Assembly: GCA_021784535.1 (NCBI GenBank)
Contig: JAJYHW010000060.1
Span: 1-27,257 of the forward strand
Length of the DNA: 27,257 nt
Source: a bacterium
Lineage (GTDB): Bacteria; Patescibacteriota; Microgenomatia; Levybacterales; UBA12049
Direction: 5' to 3'
The position numbers were made by a program, and so were the translations under genes. The notes under the pieces are model-generated. The model ran no database searches. It was given only the letters and a program-made list of their open reading frames with translations, and was not told the DNA's origin. This document shows, one piece after another, positions 1-7,372 of the stretch; the stretch's first letter is position 1, and every line of letters starts with the position of its first letter.

Positions 1-714
1 CAAAAAAACGGTAAGAAAATAGGAGCCAAAGTCACTGTCTTACGATATGGTACCTCAGTTACCACCGAAGAGCTAAAAAAAAACGTAAAACTTCTTAATG
101 ATGATCCTTTCGTCCACGGCATCCTTATTCAACGACCCCTGCCTAAACATATCGATGTAGACAAACTTGTAATACTAACGGATCCACAAAAAGATATCGA
201 TGGCTTTCATCCCGACTCACCCTACACCCTGCCGCTGCCATTGGCAGTTATAAAAATACTAGAGGAGATATATTTCCAAACAAATCCGCAATCTTCAATC
301 CGCAATCCACAATTTATTCCATGGCTTCAAAATCAAAACATTGTCCTTCTGGGCAAAGGACCAACAGGCGGCGGACCGATCATCGAGTATTTGAAAACCT
401 TAGACGTGACACCGCATCTCATCGACAGTAGGACAGAAGAACCGGAAAAATTGATAAAACAGGCTGACATTGTTATCTCAGCAATAGGAAGAAAAAATAT
501 AGTCAAACCTGAAACGCTCAAAAAGAACGTCGTTCTTATCAGCGTCGGCATCAACAGAGATGAAAATAACAAATTGCATGGAGATTATGATGAAGAGAAA
601 ATAAAAGATATCGCTTCCTATTATACTCCCACACCAGGAGGTGTCGGTCCGGTCAATGTCGCAACGCTTTGGGATAACCTCCTTACTGCCACAGAAAAAC
701 AGAACAAAAAATAA
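1..714 (+). CDS. folD: Methylenetetrahydrofolate dehydrogenase/cyclohydrolase FolD, 5' end outside window
   Basis: FolD interconverts 5,10-methylene-, methenyl- and 10-formyl-tetrahydrofolate in cytosolic one-carbon metabolism. The open frame enters at base 1 and gives 237 residues; the family is usually about 285 residues, so roughly 50-55 N-terminal residues, including the catalytic lysine, lie outside. Visible signatures are YGTSVTTEEL, VHGILIQRPLP (active-site Gln), KDIDGFHP (Asp), then the NAD(P)-binding part with VLLGKGPTGGGPII and, near the end, TPTPGGVGPVNVATL. Two oddities stand out. The usual PCTP motif after DGFHP is replaced by TLPLPLAV. The linker before the dinucleotide-binding domain is encoded by a heptanucleotide tandem repeat (283-317). 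The frame is intact, so I call it a gene, but either change could affect activity. A start at the TTG at 241 would delete the catalytic domain and is not credible. Family call is secure; full activity is uncertain. Confidence 0.88.
   Translation, partial: QKNGKKIGAKVTVLRYGTSVTTEELKKNVKLLNDDPFVHGILIQRPLPKHIDVDKLVILTDPQKDIDGFHPDSPYTLPLPLAVIKILEEIYFQTNPQSSIRNPQFIPWLQNQNIVLLGKGPTGGGPIIEYLKTLDVTPHLIDSRTEEPEKLIKQADIVISAIGRKNIVKPETLKKNVVLISVGINRDENNKLHGDYDEEKIKDIASYYTPTPGGVGPVNVATLWDNLLTATEKQNKK
283..317 (+). repeat. Heptanucleotide tandem repeat (about 5 units) inside folD
   Basis: Five consecutive 7-base units can be read: AATCCGC, AATCTTC, AATCCGC, AATCCAC, AATTTAT. The first and third are identical and the fourth differs by one base; the second and last are more degenerate. 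The unit length is not a multiple of three, so gain or loss of one unit would frameshift folD. It encodes the linker around TNPQSSIRNPQF between the two FolD domains. Confidence 0.75.
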
Positions 715-737
715 CAAAGTTCATATAAAAGTATTGC

Positions 738-766
738 TTGACACTCTATATTTTTTCAATTACAAT
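738..766 (+). promoter_or_regulatory. Sigma70-type promoter of argG
   Basis: A perfect -35 box TTGACA (738-743) and a -10 box TACAAT (761-766) are separated by 17 bases. The predicted transcript starts near 773, leaving a leader of about 60 bases before the argG ATG, longer than for most genes here. The leader contains a 12-codon open frame (783-821). Confidence 0.75.
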
Positions 767-834
767 GAATAAAAGATAAAAAATGAGAAATAATTTGGGT
801 AATTTAAGTCATATTTTATAAAATTAATATAAAA

Positions 835-2442
835 ATGCAAAAATCAAATTATATTAAAGTTTCATCCTATGAAGGGAAAAAAGGTGAGGTAAAAAAAGTT
901 GTTCTTCTTTACTCCGGCGGACTTGATACTTCTGTTATGCTCAAATGGATTCAGGACGAATATAAAGCAGAAGTCATCGCGCTTACAATAGACATCGGAC
1001 AAATCGCAGATGATCTCAAAGCAATCAAAGACAAAGCTATCAAGCTTGGAGCAATCAAAGCGTTTGTAATCGATGCAAAAGATGAATTTGCGAACGAATA
1101 TGTTTCAAAAGGGATAAAAGCAAACGCAAATTATCAACACCGCTACCGACTTGCAACACCGATTGGCAGACCTCTTCTTGCAAAATGGGCAGTAAAAATT
1201 GCAGCGCAAGAAGGCGCTGACGCAATAGCTCATGGCTGCACCGGAAGAGGCAATGATCAAGTAAGGATTGAAGGAACAGCTTTGGCGCTTAATCCTGATA
1301 TTAAAATAATTGCTCCTGTCAGGGAATGGAGCATGGGAAGACTGGAAGAATTGGAATATGCAAAAAAACACAAAATTCCCGTATCTCACACTGTTGAAAA
1401 ACCATACTCATACGATGATAATATGTGGGGAACATCAGCCGAAGGAGGGGAAATTGAAAATCCTGCAGTTATCCCACCGCTTGAGAAAATCCTTGTTGTT
1501 AATAATTTACCTGAGAAAGCACCCGATACCCCCGAAATGATTCATTTGGAATTTGTTAAAGGTATTCCTGTCTCTCTCAACGGAAAACAAATGAACCTCG
1601 CTGACATTATTATGAAACTTAATAAAATTGGTGCAAGACACGGAATAGGTACCAATATCCATATTGAAGATAGAATTATCGGTATGAAGATTAGAGACGT
1701 TTTTGAAGCACCTGCTGCAGAAATTATTATTACTGCGCATGAGAAACTTGAACATTATGTCTGCACACGTACGGAAAACGAATTTAAAGCACTTGTGGAT
1801 CAGAAATGGGCACATATGTGTTATGGCGGATTATGGTATGAGCCGCTTATGGACGATCTTAATGCATTTATTAACAGCGTAAACCAAAAAGTGACAGGAA
1901 AAATAACAGTCAAACTCTACAAAGGCGTTGCGCAAGTGATGTCACTTGAAACACCCAACACGATTTTTGATGAAAAACTTGCAACCTTTATGGTATCGGA
2001 AGGTCTTAATCAAAACGCAGCTGCCGGCTTTATCGAACTGTATACCTTAACAATGAAACTAGCACAGCAATCTGAAAGAACCGCCCTCATCTCGATAGGA
2101 AAGAGGAGTAATAAAATCAAACTGCTGCCAACAATTAAAAAACTGTATGACATGAAATACAAACTCTACGCAACATATAAAACACATAAATTCCTCATGA
2201 AAAATGACATTGAATCTATTCTTGTCAATAAAATATCACAGCCGAATTTGAAACCGAATTTAGGAGATCTTTTGCATGCAGAAAGATTTGATCTGGTTAT
2301 CAATATTCCGATGGAGCGTGCAATTACTCAGACAGATGGCAAGATTATTCGACAGAAAGCTATTGAACACAACGCGCAGCTTATCACCAATGTGCTCGTT
2401 GCGCACGAATTTGTCAACAAACTTCAGGCAGCAAAAGTATAG
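835..2442 (+). CDS. argG: Argininosuccinate synthase with C-terminal MGS-like domain
   Basis: ArgG condenses citrulline and aspartate with ATP to argininosuccinate. Residues 21-412 form a full ArgG: the PP-loop YSGGLDTS (26-33), TGRGNDQVRIE (136-146), DDNMWGTSAEGGEIENP (194-210), RHGIG then EDRIIGMKIRDVFEAP (268-293). ArgG normally ends shortly after the GFIELY-like motif (398-403). Here the protein continues for about 120 residues (416-535) with a domain that reads as the methylglyoxal-synthase-like regulatory domain found at the C terminus of carbamoyl-phosphate synthetase: TALISIGKR, LYATYKTHKFL, ILVNKISQP, FDLVINIP, then DGKIIRQKAIEH and TNVLVAHEFV. Total length is 535 against about 400 usual. 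The first in-frame ATG gives a 20-residue N-terminal extension; no other ATG/GTG/TTG lies in frame before the PP-loop. The next gene starts 1 base after the stop. No argH is present in the window. Confidence 0.93.
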   Translation: MQKSNYIKVSSYEGKKGEVKKVVLLYSGGLDTSVMLKWIQDEYKAEVIALTIDIGQIADDLKAIKDKAIKLGAIKAFVIDAKDEFANEYVSKGIKANANYQHRYRLATPIGRPLLAKWAVKIAAQEGADAIAHGCTGRGNDQVRIEGTALALNPDIKIIAPVREWSMGRLEELEYAKKHKIPVSHTVEKPYSYDDNMWGTSAEGGEIENPAVIPPLEKILVVNNLPEKAPDTPEMIHLEFVKGIPVSLNGKQMNLADIIMKLNKIGARHGIGTNIHIEDRIIGMKIRDVFEAPAAEIIITAHEKLEHYVCTRTENEFKALVDQKWAHMCYGGLWYEPLMDDLNAFINSVNQKVTGKITVKLYKGVAQVMSLETPNTIFDEKLATFMVSEGLNQNAAAGFIELYTLTMKLAQQSERTALISIGKRSNKIKLLPTIKKLYDMKYKLYATYKTHKFLMKNDIESILVNKISQPNLKPNLGDLLHAERFDLVINIPMERAITQTDGKIIRQKAIEHNAQLITNVLVAHEFVNKLQAAKV

Positions 2443-2443
2443 A

Positions 2444-3259
2444 ATGAAACACAAATTGATCAAACGTGTCCTCATGTGTCAGCCGCTCTTTTTTAATTCA
2501 CTCAATTATGTCATCAATCCATGGATGAAGCCTGGAACCATTACGACAAAAAAGGCATTGACTGAATGGAAACAACTTGTAAAAACGTATGAACAACAAG
2601 GAATCACTGTTGAAGTAATTAATCAGCAAAAAAATAATCCCGATATGGTCTTTGCGACCGACCAGGGGATTGTACGGGATAAAAAAGTAATCCTGAGCAG
2701 ATTCTGGCACGACGAAAGAAAAGGGGAGACTGTGCATTATGAAAAATGGTTTAGAAAGAAAGGCTATACTATTTTATATTTACCAAATGACATCTATTGT
2801 GAAGGCAACGGTGACACATTTCTCTGGAGAGATAAACTGCTCATCGGCTTAGGTTACCGTGCAGATAAAAAAACAAGCCATGCTTTAGGCAAATTACTGG
2901 ACCGCGAAGTTATATCCCTTGAAATAACTGATCCTAAATTTTATCATCTGGATGTCGGATTATTCCCACTCAATAATGAAACGATTTTTTATTATCCGCC
3001 GGCATTTTCCCAAAAGAGCAGGGGAGTATTGAAAAAAATAGTACCCAACCTGATCGAGTTCACAAGAGAAGAAGCGTATGGCTTCTGTGCCAACAGCGTT
3101 GTCACTGACCATCATGTAATCCATCAAAAAGGTACTCCGACCTTTCAAACAAAACTAAAACAGCTGGGCTATGCATCGATAGAAGTTGAAGCCGGAGAAT
3201 TCATGAAATCCGGCGGCGGCATCCATTGCCTGACAAACATTTTGGAGGAAACTACGTAA
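2444..3259 (+). CDS. Amidinotransferase/arginine deiminase superfamily hydrolase (DDAH-like)
   Basis: This 271-residue protein belongs to the guanidino-group-modifying superfamily (dimethylargininase, arginine deiminase, arginine dihydrolase). Visible signatures: NPDMVFATD (65-73), the substrate-binding EGNGD (120-124), FYHLD with the probable catalytic His168, and GGGIHCLTN with the probable nucleophile Cys262. The start chosen is the ATG 1 base after the argG stop; a longer frame open from 2276 only overlaps argG. Tight coupling to argG suggests a citrulline or arginine-related substrate, for example release of citrulline from arginine or a methylated arginine, but the substrate cannot be read from the sequence. 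The gene's last 8 bases overlap the end of the convergent amidohydrolase gene. Confidence 0.8.
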   Translation: MKHKLIKRVLMCQPLFFNSLNYVINPWMKPGTITTKKALTEWKQLVKTYEQQGITVEVINQQKNNPDMVFATDQGIVRDKKVILSRFWHDERKGETVHYEKWFRKKGYTILYLPNDIYCEGNGDTFLWRDKLLIGLGYRADKKTSHALGKLLDREVISLEITDPKFYHLDVGLFPLNNETIFYYPPAFSQKSRGVLKKIVPNLIEFTREEAYGFCANSVVTDHHVIHQKGTPTFQTKLKQLGYASIEVEAGEFMKSGGGIHCLTNILEETT

Positions 3260-4232
3260 TACCTAAAGCTCTTCTCCCATTTACCGTAGCAACTTTAACA
3301 ATTTCATCAATATCAAACCATCGATTTGCTTCCATCAATAATCTAAGATCGTTCCACATATTCCCGTCATTCATCGGTTTAAAAATATCGTAGAGATTAT
3401 CAATACCAATTGCAACAGGAATGCCAAAGGCTGTCATTTCATCAGCAGGAGTAACAGAATTATGAGTAGGCGTAAGTACCTCGCTACGCCAGCCGTCAAT
3501 CCATGAGATAGGACATGCTACCATTATCATTTTTGCTTTATGCATTAAGGTATATATTCGTTCACGTTCTTGTTTGGGACGAGCATTTAAAGAAATCCCG
3601 TGAATTCCAACTACTTTTCCCTGCATGCCAAACTCAATTGTTTTTTTTGCAAGTAATTCTGTTTCATGTTCATCAGGGATATTCAACTCATCTACATGGA
3701 TATGAACCATTTTTTTCATATCTTTTGCTTTTTGTAATACAATTTCCAGATGTTCAGATTCGTGTGGAGAATCGGTTTTTAAGGTACTTCCGATTAAATC
3801 TGCAAACTCTGCACCAATATCAAACCATTCTTTTTTTTCTTTTGTTAATACGCCATATGCCGGAAGACAAATATATTTTATTTGCATTTGAGACTTATAG
3901 ACATCTCTGGCTTTTTGAGCTGCCTTAATTGCCTTATCTTGAACATCCGGAGTTGTATCAATATATGAAATGGTTGCTGCAACTCCCTGGCTAATCATTA
4001 ACTCAAGCGATTTTGCTATTCGCGCATAAATACTCTCAACGGTTGAGGATTTTCGAATAGCAGCATTTAACATCCATTTTTCATGACGTTTACTATTTAC
4101 GAGTTTAAAATTTTCTTCAGTGATAGTATACGCTCTATCCAAATGTGCATGTGCGTTTACCCAGCCACCATTTTCCCTGATTTTCTCAAGAATTTCCTGT
4201 TTTAGGTCATAAAAGGAGACTACGCTCTTCAT
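3252..4232 (-). CDS. Cytosine deaminase-like metal-dependent amidohydrolase
   Basis: A 326-residue amidohydrolase-superfamily enzyme. Metal and catalytic signatures are in order: HAHLDRAYT (28-36, HxH metal ligands), MVHIHVDELN (175-184) with the HxxE/DE feature, VGIHGISLN (208-216, His211) and AIGIDNLYDIFKPMNDGN (274-291, Asp278). This order and spacing resemble the cytosine deaminase (CodA)/N-isopropylammelide hydrolase branch, and the neighbouring pyrimidine genes would fit nucleobase salvage. CodA is about 420 residues, so this copy lacks much of the N-terminal beta-sandwich region. Substrate is inferred, not shown. It is transcribed divergently from pyrD and converges on the DDAH-like gene with an 8-base overlap. 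Confidence 0.72.
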   Translation of the reverse strand: MKSVVSFYDLKQEILEKIRENGGWVNAHAHLDRAYTITEENFKLVNSKRHEKWMLNAAIRKSSTVESIYARIAKSLELMISQGVAATISYIDTTPDVQDKAIKAAQKARDVYKSQMQIKYICLPAYGVLTKEKKEWFDIGAEFADLIGSTLKTDSPHESEHLEIVLQKAKDMKKMVHIHVDELNIPDEHETELLAKKTIEFGMQGKVVGIHGISLNARPKQERERIYTLMHKAKMIMVACPISWIDGWRSEVLTPTHNSVTPADEMTAFGIPVAIGIDNLYDIFKPMNDGNMWNDLRLLMEANRWFDIDEIVKVATVNGRRALGIT

Positions 4233-4245
4233 TTTTCTTTCTATT

Positions 4246-4274
4246 ATTATAATTTTCTAAAAAAAGTAACGCAA
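4246..4274 (-). promoter_or_regulatory. Promoter of the amidohydrolase gene
   Basis: On the minus strand a -10 TATAAT (4251-4246) follows a weak -35 TTGCGT (4274-4269) at 17 bases. The predicted start near 4239 leaves only about 7 bases before the ATG at 4232. Confidence 0.55.
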
Positions 4275-4313
4275 GGGGCAAGTTTAATACTGCATTTTTT
4301 CTACAAAATAAAC

Positions 4314-4319
4314 TATAAT
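4314..4319 (+). promoter_or_regulatory. -10 box of pyrD
   Basis: A perfect TATAAT lies 8 bases before the pyrD ATG (4328). No good -35 box is seen at the right distance. If used, the mRNA would begin about 2 bases before the start codon. Confidence 0.5.
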
Positions 4320-4327
4320 AATAAATA

Positions 4328-5413
4328 ATGAATAAGAAACAAACTTCTTTCTATGATCCGCTGAAAACCTATGAAGAAAATTATACCAACGGGCCTTTTG
4401 GTGCTTTTGCTGATGAAGAAGTTTTCAAACAAGATAACGAACCGCAGTACGAATATCATGGGCAAAAAATCTTTCTCCCATTCGGCATCCCGGCCGGACC
4501 GTTACTAAACAGCAAATATGTACAAGCTGCTTTTGAGAAAGGCTTTGCTATCTGTGTGTATAAAACAGTCAGAACAGATATCTACCCCTGCCATCCGTTC
4601 CCCAATATTCTCTCAGTCCACGTGAAAGGGGAGTTGACGCTTGAGAAGCTGCAAGCTCCACTCGTTGCAGATGATGATTTTCAAGAACCGATCGCCATAA
4701 CAAATTCATTTAATATTCCGTCAAGAAAACCTGAAATATGGCAGACTGATATGAAAAAAGCCGTCGAATCAGCCGGCAAGGGACAAGTTGTCGTAGGGAG
4801 CTTTGTCGGGACAGTAAGAGAAAACCAAACGCCACAAGAATTTATCCAAGACTGGGCTATAGCTGCAAAACTCGTACTTGAAACAGGCGCAAAAATTATT
4901 GAAGCAGATTTATCCTGTCCAAACAATGGAGCTGAAGGATTGGTATGTTACAATAGTGAAACAACAAGACATATTTGTAAAGCTATTCGTAAAGTTATTG
5001 GTAATGTACCTTTTATCCTGAAAGCAGGATACTATCAGGATGATTTGCAGCTGGAAAAATTCGCTGAAATTGCAAACGAATACGGCAATGGTATTGCTGC
5101 TATCAATACGTTGCCGGGTATTATTGTTGATAAAAACGGCAAGCAAGCACTTCCTGGAAAAACAAGAAAAACAGGTGGGGTTTGCGGAGCTCCTATTAAA
5201 TGGGCAGGCCTTGATATGGTAAGACGCCTTAAAAAAATCCGCGAGGAAAAAAACTATTCCTTTTTTATCGATGGGGTAGGGGGAGTCACAACGACTGAGG
5301 ATTATCAAGAATATAGAAAAGCCGGAGCAGATGCAGTATTCAGTGCAACCGGCGCAATGTGGAATCCCTACCTGGCACAAGAAATAAAATTGTCATTGCG
5401 GGGGATAAAATAG
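4328..5413 (+). CDS. pyrD: Dihydroorotate dehydrogenase (PyrD), divergent
   Basis: FMN-dependent oxidation of dihydroorotate to orotate in de novo pyrimidine synthesis. The 361-residue TIM-barrel protein shows the FMN-site motif FGIPAGPLLNS (52-62), DLSCPNNGAEG (194-204), a lysine in ILKAGY (230-235), GGVCGAPIKWAGLDMVRRL (283-301), DGVGGVTTTEDY (315-326) and GADAVFSATGAM (333-344). The GGVCGAPIK stretch is typical of class 1 dihydroorotate dehydrogenases and of the related domain of dihydropyrimidine dehydrogenase. The sequence is divergent and somewhat long at the N terminus, so a dihydropyrimidine-dehydrogenase-like role is possible. Being followed by pyrF and pyrE supports PyrD. No electron-transfer subunit (PyrK) is present in the window. 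Confidence 0.85.
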   Translation: MNKKQTSFYDPLKTYEENYTNGPFGAFADEEVFKQDNEPQYEYHGQKIFLPFGIPAGPLLNSKYVQAAFEKGFAICVYKTVRTDIYPCHPFPNILSVHVKGELTLEKLQAPLVADDDFQEPIAITNSFNIPSRKPEIWQTDMKKAVESAGKGQVVVGSFVGTVRENQTPQEFIQDWAIAAKLVLETGAKIIEADLSCPNNGAEGLVCYNSETTRHICKAIRKVIGNVPFILKAGYYQDDLQLEKFAEIANEYGNGIAAINTLPGIIVDKNGKQALPGKTRKTGGVCGAPIKWAGLDMVRRLKKIREEKNYSFFIDGVGGVTTTEDYQEYRKAGADAVFSATGAMWNPYLAQEIKLSLRGIK

Positions 5414-5427
5414 ATCGCTTTGTTCGA

Positions 5428-5456
5428 TTGACAACAAAATTGTTATCTCTTAAACT
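5428..5456 (+). promoter_or_regulatory. Promoter of the coiled-coil/pyrF/pyrE unit with inverted repeat in its spacer
   Basis: TTGACA (5428-5433) and TAAACT (5451-5456) are separated by 17 bases, placing the expected transcription start on the ATG at 5463. The spacer holds an inverted repeat, AACAA-AA-TTGTT (5433-5444), which extends with one mismatch to 5430-5447. Its position between the two boxes is a classic repressor-site location. Confidence 0.65.
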
Positions 5457-5462
5457 AACATC

Positions 5463-5855
5463 ATGAAACAAAAAACAAAAAATAAAGCACCGGTAACAAA
5501 AGAAGAAATAACAGATATTCTCAAGAGTTATCCTTCAAAAAGAGATGTAGATGCTACTTTTAAAAAATCAGAAGAACAGATAGAAAAGATTTTTGATCAA
5601 AGACTGGCTGAGAGATTGATAAAAAGCCAAGAATCATTTAGAAAAGAATTAGCTTACCGATTTGAAATGCAAGATGAAAAATGGGATCGGAGATTGAATA
5701 AATTTGCCAATCTCATATTGACCTCTATCGATCCACCATTAAGAGAATTAGAGACAAGACAACAAGAATGGGAAATAGTAACAGGGCAAATTGCTGATGT
5801 AAAAAATGATATAAAAAACCACGAAAAACGAATAACCAAACTTGAACACCCATGA
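5463..5855 (+). CDS. Small coiled-coil protein of unknown function in the pyr cluster
   Basis: I do not recognise a family with known function. The 130-residue protein is highly charged and Lys/Glu/Gln-rich, without signal peptide or membrane segment. A short region with VTKEEITDILKSYPSKRDV (11-29) precedes long helical stretches rich in R/E/K, with a coiled-coil-like C-terminal part (about 95-128: repeated hydrophobics at I, V, I and L). Its own promoter lies just upstream. Its TGA stop overlaps the pyrF ATG (ATGA arrangement), so translation is probably coupled to pyrF, suggesting it is not a chance neighbour. A structural or assembly role for PyrF/PyrE is one possibility; this is speculation. 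Confidence 0.75.
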   Translation: MKQKTKNKAPVTKEEITDILKSYPSKRDVDATFKKSEEQIEKIFDQRLAERLIKSQESFRKELAYRFEMQDEKWDRRLNKFANLILTSIDPPLRELETRQQEWEIVTGQIADVKNDIKNHEKRITKLEHP

Positions 5856-6670
5856 CATTTCAATCCAAACTCAACGCTATCATCAAAAAAAATAACTCCC
5901 TTGTCTGTGTCGGTCTTGATAGTGATATTACCAAACTTCCATTAAACGTCTCAGCGCAAGATAATCCACAATTCACCTTTAACAAAGCAATCATCGATGC
6001 CACTCATGATCTCGTTTGCTGTTACAAACCCAACGCTGCTTTCTATGAAGCCAGGGGAAATAAGGGATTACAAGAATTAAAAATGACATGTAACTATCTC
6101 CACGGTATCTATCCTGATATTCCAATTATCCTTGATGCAAAAAGAGCAGATATTGGCAGTACCAATAACGGATATGTCCGGTTTGCTTATAAATACTTAA
6201 ACGTTGATGCAATGACGCTGAATCCCTACCTTGGGAAAGAAGCGATCAAGCCTTTTCTGGAAATTCCGGACAAAGGAGCAATTATTCTCTGCAAGACTTC
6301 CAATGAAGGCTCAGGTGAAATACAAAATCTTTCTGTCAACGGAAAAAAACTCTACGAAGTTGTCGCTGATAAAGTAGCACATGAATGGAATACCTCAGGC
6401 AATTGTGGCCTGGTAGTTGGCGCAACCTATCCGAAAGAATTACAGACAGTAAGAAAGATCGCAGGGGACATGATACTACTTGTTCCGGGTGTTGGAGCTC
6501 AAGGAGGAGATGTAGAGAAAATAATCAAAGCAGGACTCAATTCCCAAAATGCCGGGTTGATCATCAATGCCTCACGCAGTATCATATTTGCATCAAGCGA
6601 AGATGACTTCGCCGAAAAAGCAAAAACAGCAACAAAAAAACTAAGAGATGAGATAAACACATATCGATAA
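5852..6670 (+). CDS. pyrF: Orotidine 5'-phosphate decarboxylase
   Basis: PyrF decarboxylates OMP to UMP, the last step of de novo pyrimidine synthesis. The 272-residue protein has CVGLDSD (19-25), Lys59 in CYKPN, the catalytic tetrad motif ILDAKRADIGSTNNGY (93-108; Asp95, Lys97, Asp100), NPYLG (124-128), LVPGVGAQGGD (210-220) and the phosphate-gripper INASRSIIFA (238-247). Length and the DAKRADIGST form match the longer 'type 2' PyrF subfamily found in actinobacteria and others, not the short E. coli type. The start overlaps the upstream coiled-coil gene by 4 bases, and pyrE follows 3 bases after the stop. Confidence 0.95.
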   Translation: MTFQSKLNAIIKKNNSLVCVGLDSDITKLPLNVSAQDNPQFTFNKAIIDATHDLVCCYKPNAAFYEARGNKGLQELKMTCNYLHGIYPDIPIILDAKRADIGSTNNGYVRFAYKYLNVDAMTLNPYLGKEAIKPFLEIPDKGAIILCKTSNEGSGEIQNLSVNGKKLYEVVADKVAHEWNTSGNCGLVVGATYPKELQTVRKIAGDMILLVPGVGAQGGDVEKIIKAGLNSQNAGLIINASRSIIFASSEDDFAEKAKTATKKLRDEINTYR

Positions 6671-6673
6671 TGT

Positions 6674-7318
6674 ATGAATGTTGACGCACTACAATTATTA
6701 AAAAAAACAAAGGCTGTTCTTACAAACAGTCACTTTGTCGGAACCTCAGGAAGACACATGCCGACATATATCAATAAAGACGCATTATATCCTCACGTTC
6801 TTGAAACTTCACACATGGGAGAGCTCTTTGCAGAAAAAAATAAAGATCTCGATATCGACGTCGTTGCAGCCCCAGCGTTGGGAGGCATTATTCTATCAAC
6901 ATGGACAGCATATCATTTATCAAAACTCAAAAATAAAGAAATTCTGGGCATTTATACAGAAAAAACCCCCGAGAAAGATCAGATTTTCACACGTGGCTAC
7001 GATAAATTAGTTAAAGACAAAAATGTACTTGTTATTGAAGATCTGACAACAACAGGCGGGTCTGTCAAAAAGGTTGTTGCCAGTGTCAGGAAAACGGGCG
7101 GAAATGTTATTGCCGTCTGCGTCATGGTCAACAGGGATCCCAAATTAGTGACAACGGCAACCGTTGGCGCACCTTTTTCATCACTTGCAGTTCTTGAAGT
7201 TCCTTCATGGGAGGCAGAGAATTGCCCGCTTTGTCAACAAGCTATTCCTATCAATACCGAAGTCGGCCACGGAAAAAAATTTATGGAACAACACAAAAAC
7301 TTCTCGCATAATGTGTGA
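6674..7318 (+). CDS. pyrE: Orotate phosphoribosyltransferase
   Basis: PyrE transfers ribose-5-phosphate from PRPP to orotate, producing OMP for PyrF. The 214-residue protein shows SGRHMPTYINKD (25-36), the hood region with APALGG (66-71) and the PRPP-binding motif VLVIEDLTTTGGSV (118-131). Near the C terminus is CPLC (184-187), a pair of cysteines common in the longer bacterial/archaeal PyrE forms. Its stop codon lies inside a perfect 7-bp inverted repeat (7313-7330). Together with pyrD and pyrF it supplies the last three steps to UMP; pyrB, pyrC and carAB are not in the window. Confidence 0.93.
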   Translation: MNVDALQLLKKTKAVLTNSHFVGTSGRHMPTYINKDALYPHVLETSHMGELFAEKNKDLDIDVVAAPALGGIILSTWTAYHLSKLKNKEILGIYTEKTPEKDQIFTRGYDKLVKDKNVLVIEDLTTTGGSVKKVVASVRKTGGNVIAVCVMVNRDPKLVTTATVGAPFSSLAVLEVPSWEAENCPLCQQAIPINTEVGHGKKFMEQHKNFSHNV

Positions 7319-7330
7319 TCTAAATCACAC
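7313..7330. promoter_or_regulatory. Perfect palindrome at the pyrE stop codon (CRP/FNR-like form)
   Basis: GTGTGAT-CTAA-ATCACAC is a perfect 7-bp inverted repeat with a 4-base centre. Read as DNA it contains TGTGA-N6-TCACA (7314-7329), the form bound by CRP-type regulators, about 50 bases before the predicted start of ABC-gene transcription. Read as RNA it is a compact hairpin that includes the pyrE stop, with no following T-run. A related sequence lies at 12660-12675. Confidence 0.5.
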
Positions 7331-7335
7331 TGCCA

Positions 7336-7364
7336 CTGAAAAAATTATTAAATCATGTTACAAT
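7336..7364 (+). promoter_or_regulatory. Probable promoter of the ABC transporter genes
   Basis: CTGAAA (7336-7341, weak -35) and TACAAT (7359-7364) are separated by 17 bases. The predicted start is about 2 bases before the ATG at 7373. Confidence 0.45.
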
Positions 7365-7372
7365 AGATATTC

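Noticed and set aside
2276..2443. A longer N terminus for the DDAH-like hydrolase.
   Set aside because: It lies entirely within argG. The ATG at 2444, one base after the argG stop, fits the family start and operon spacing.
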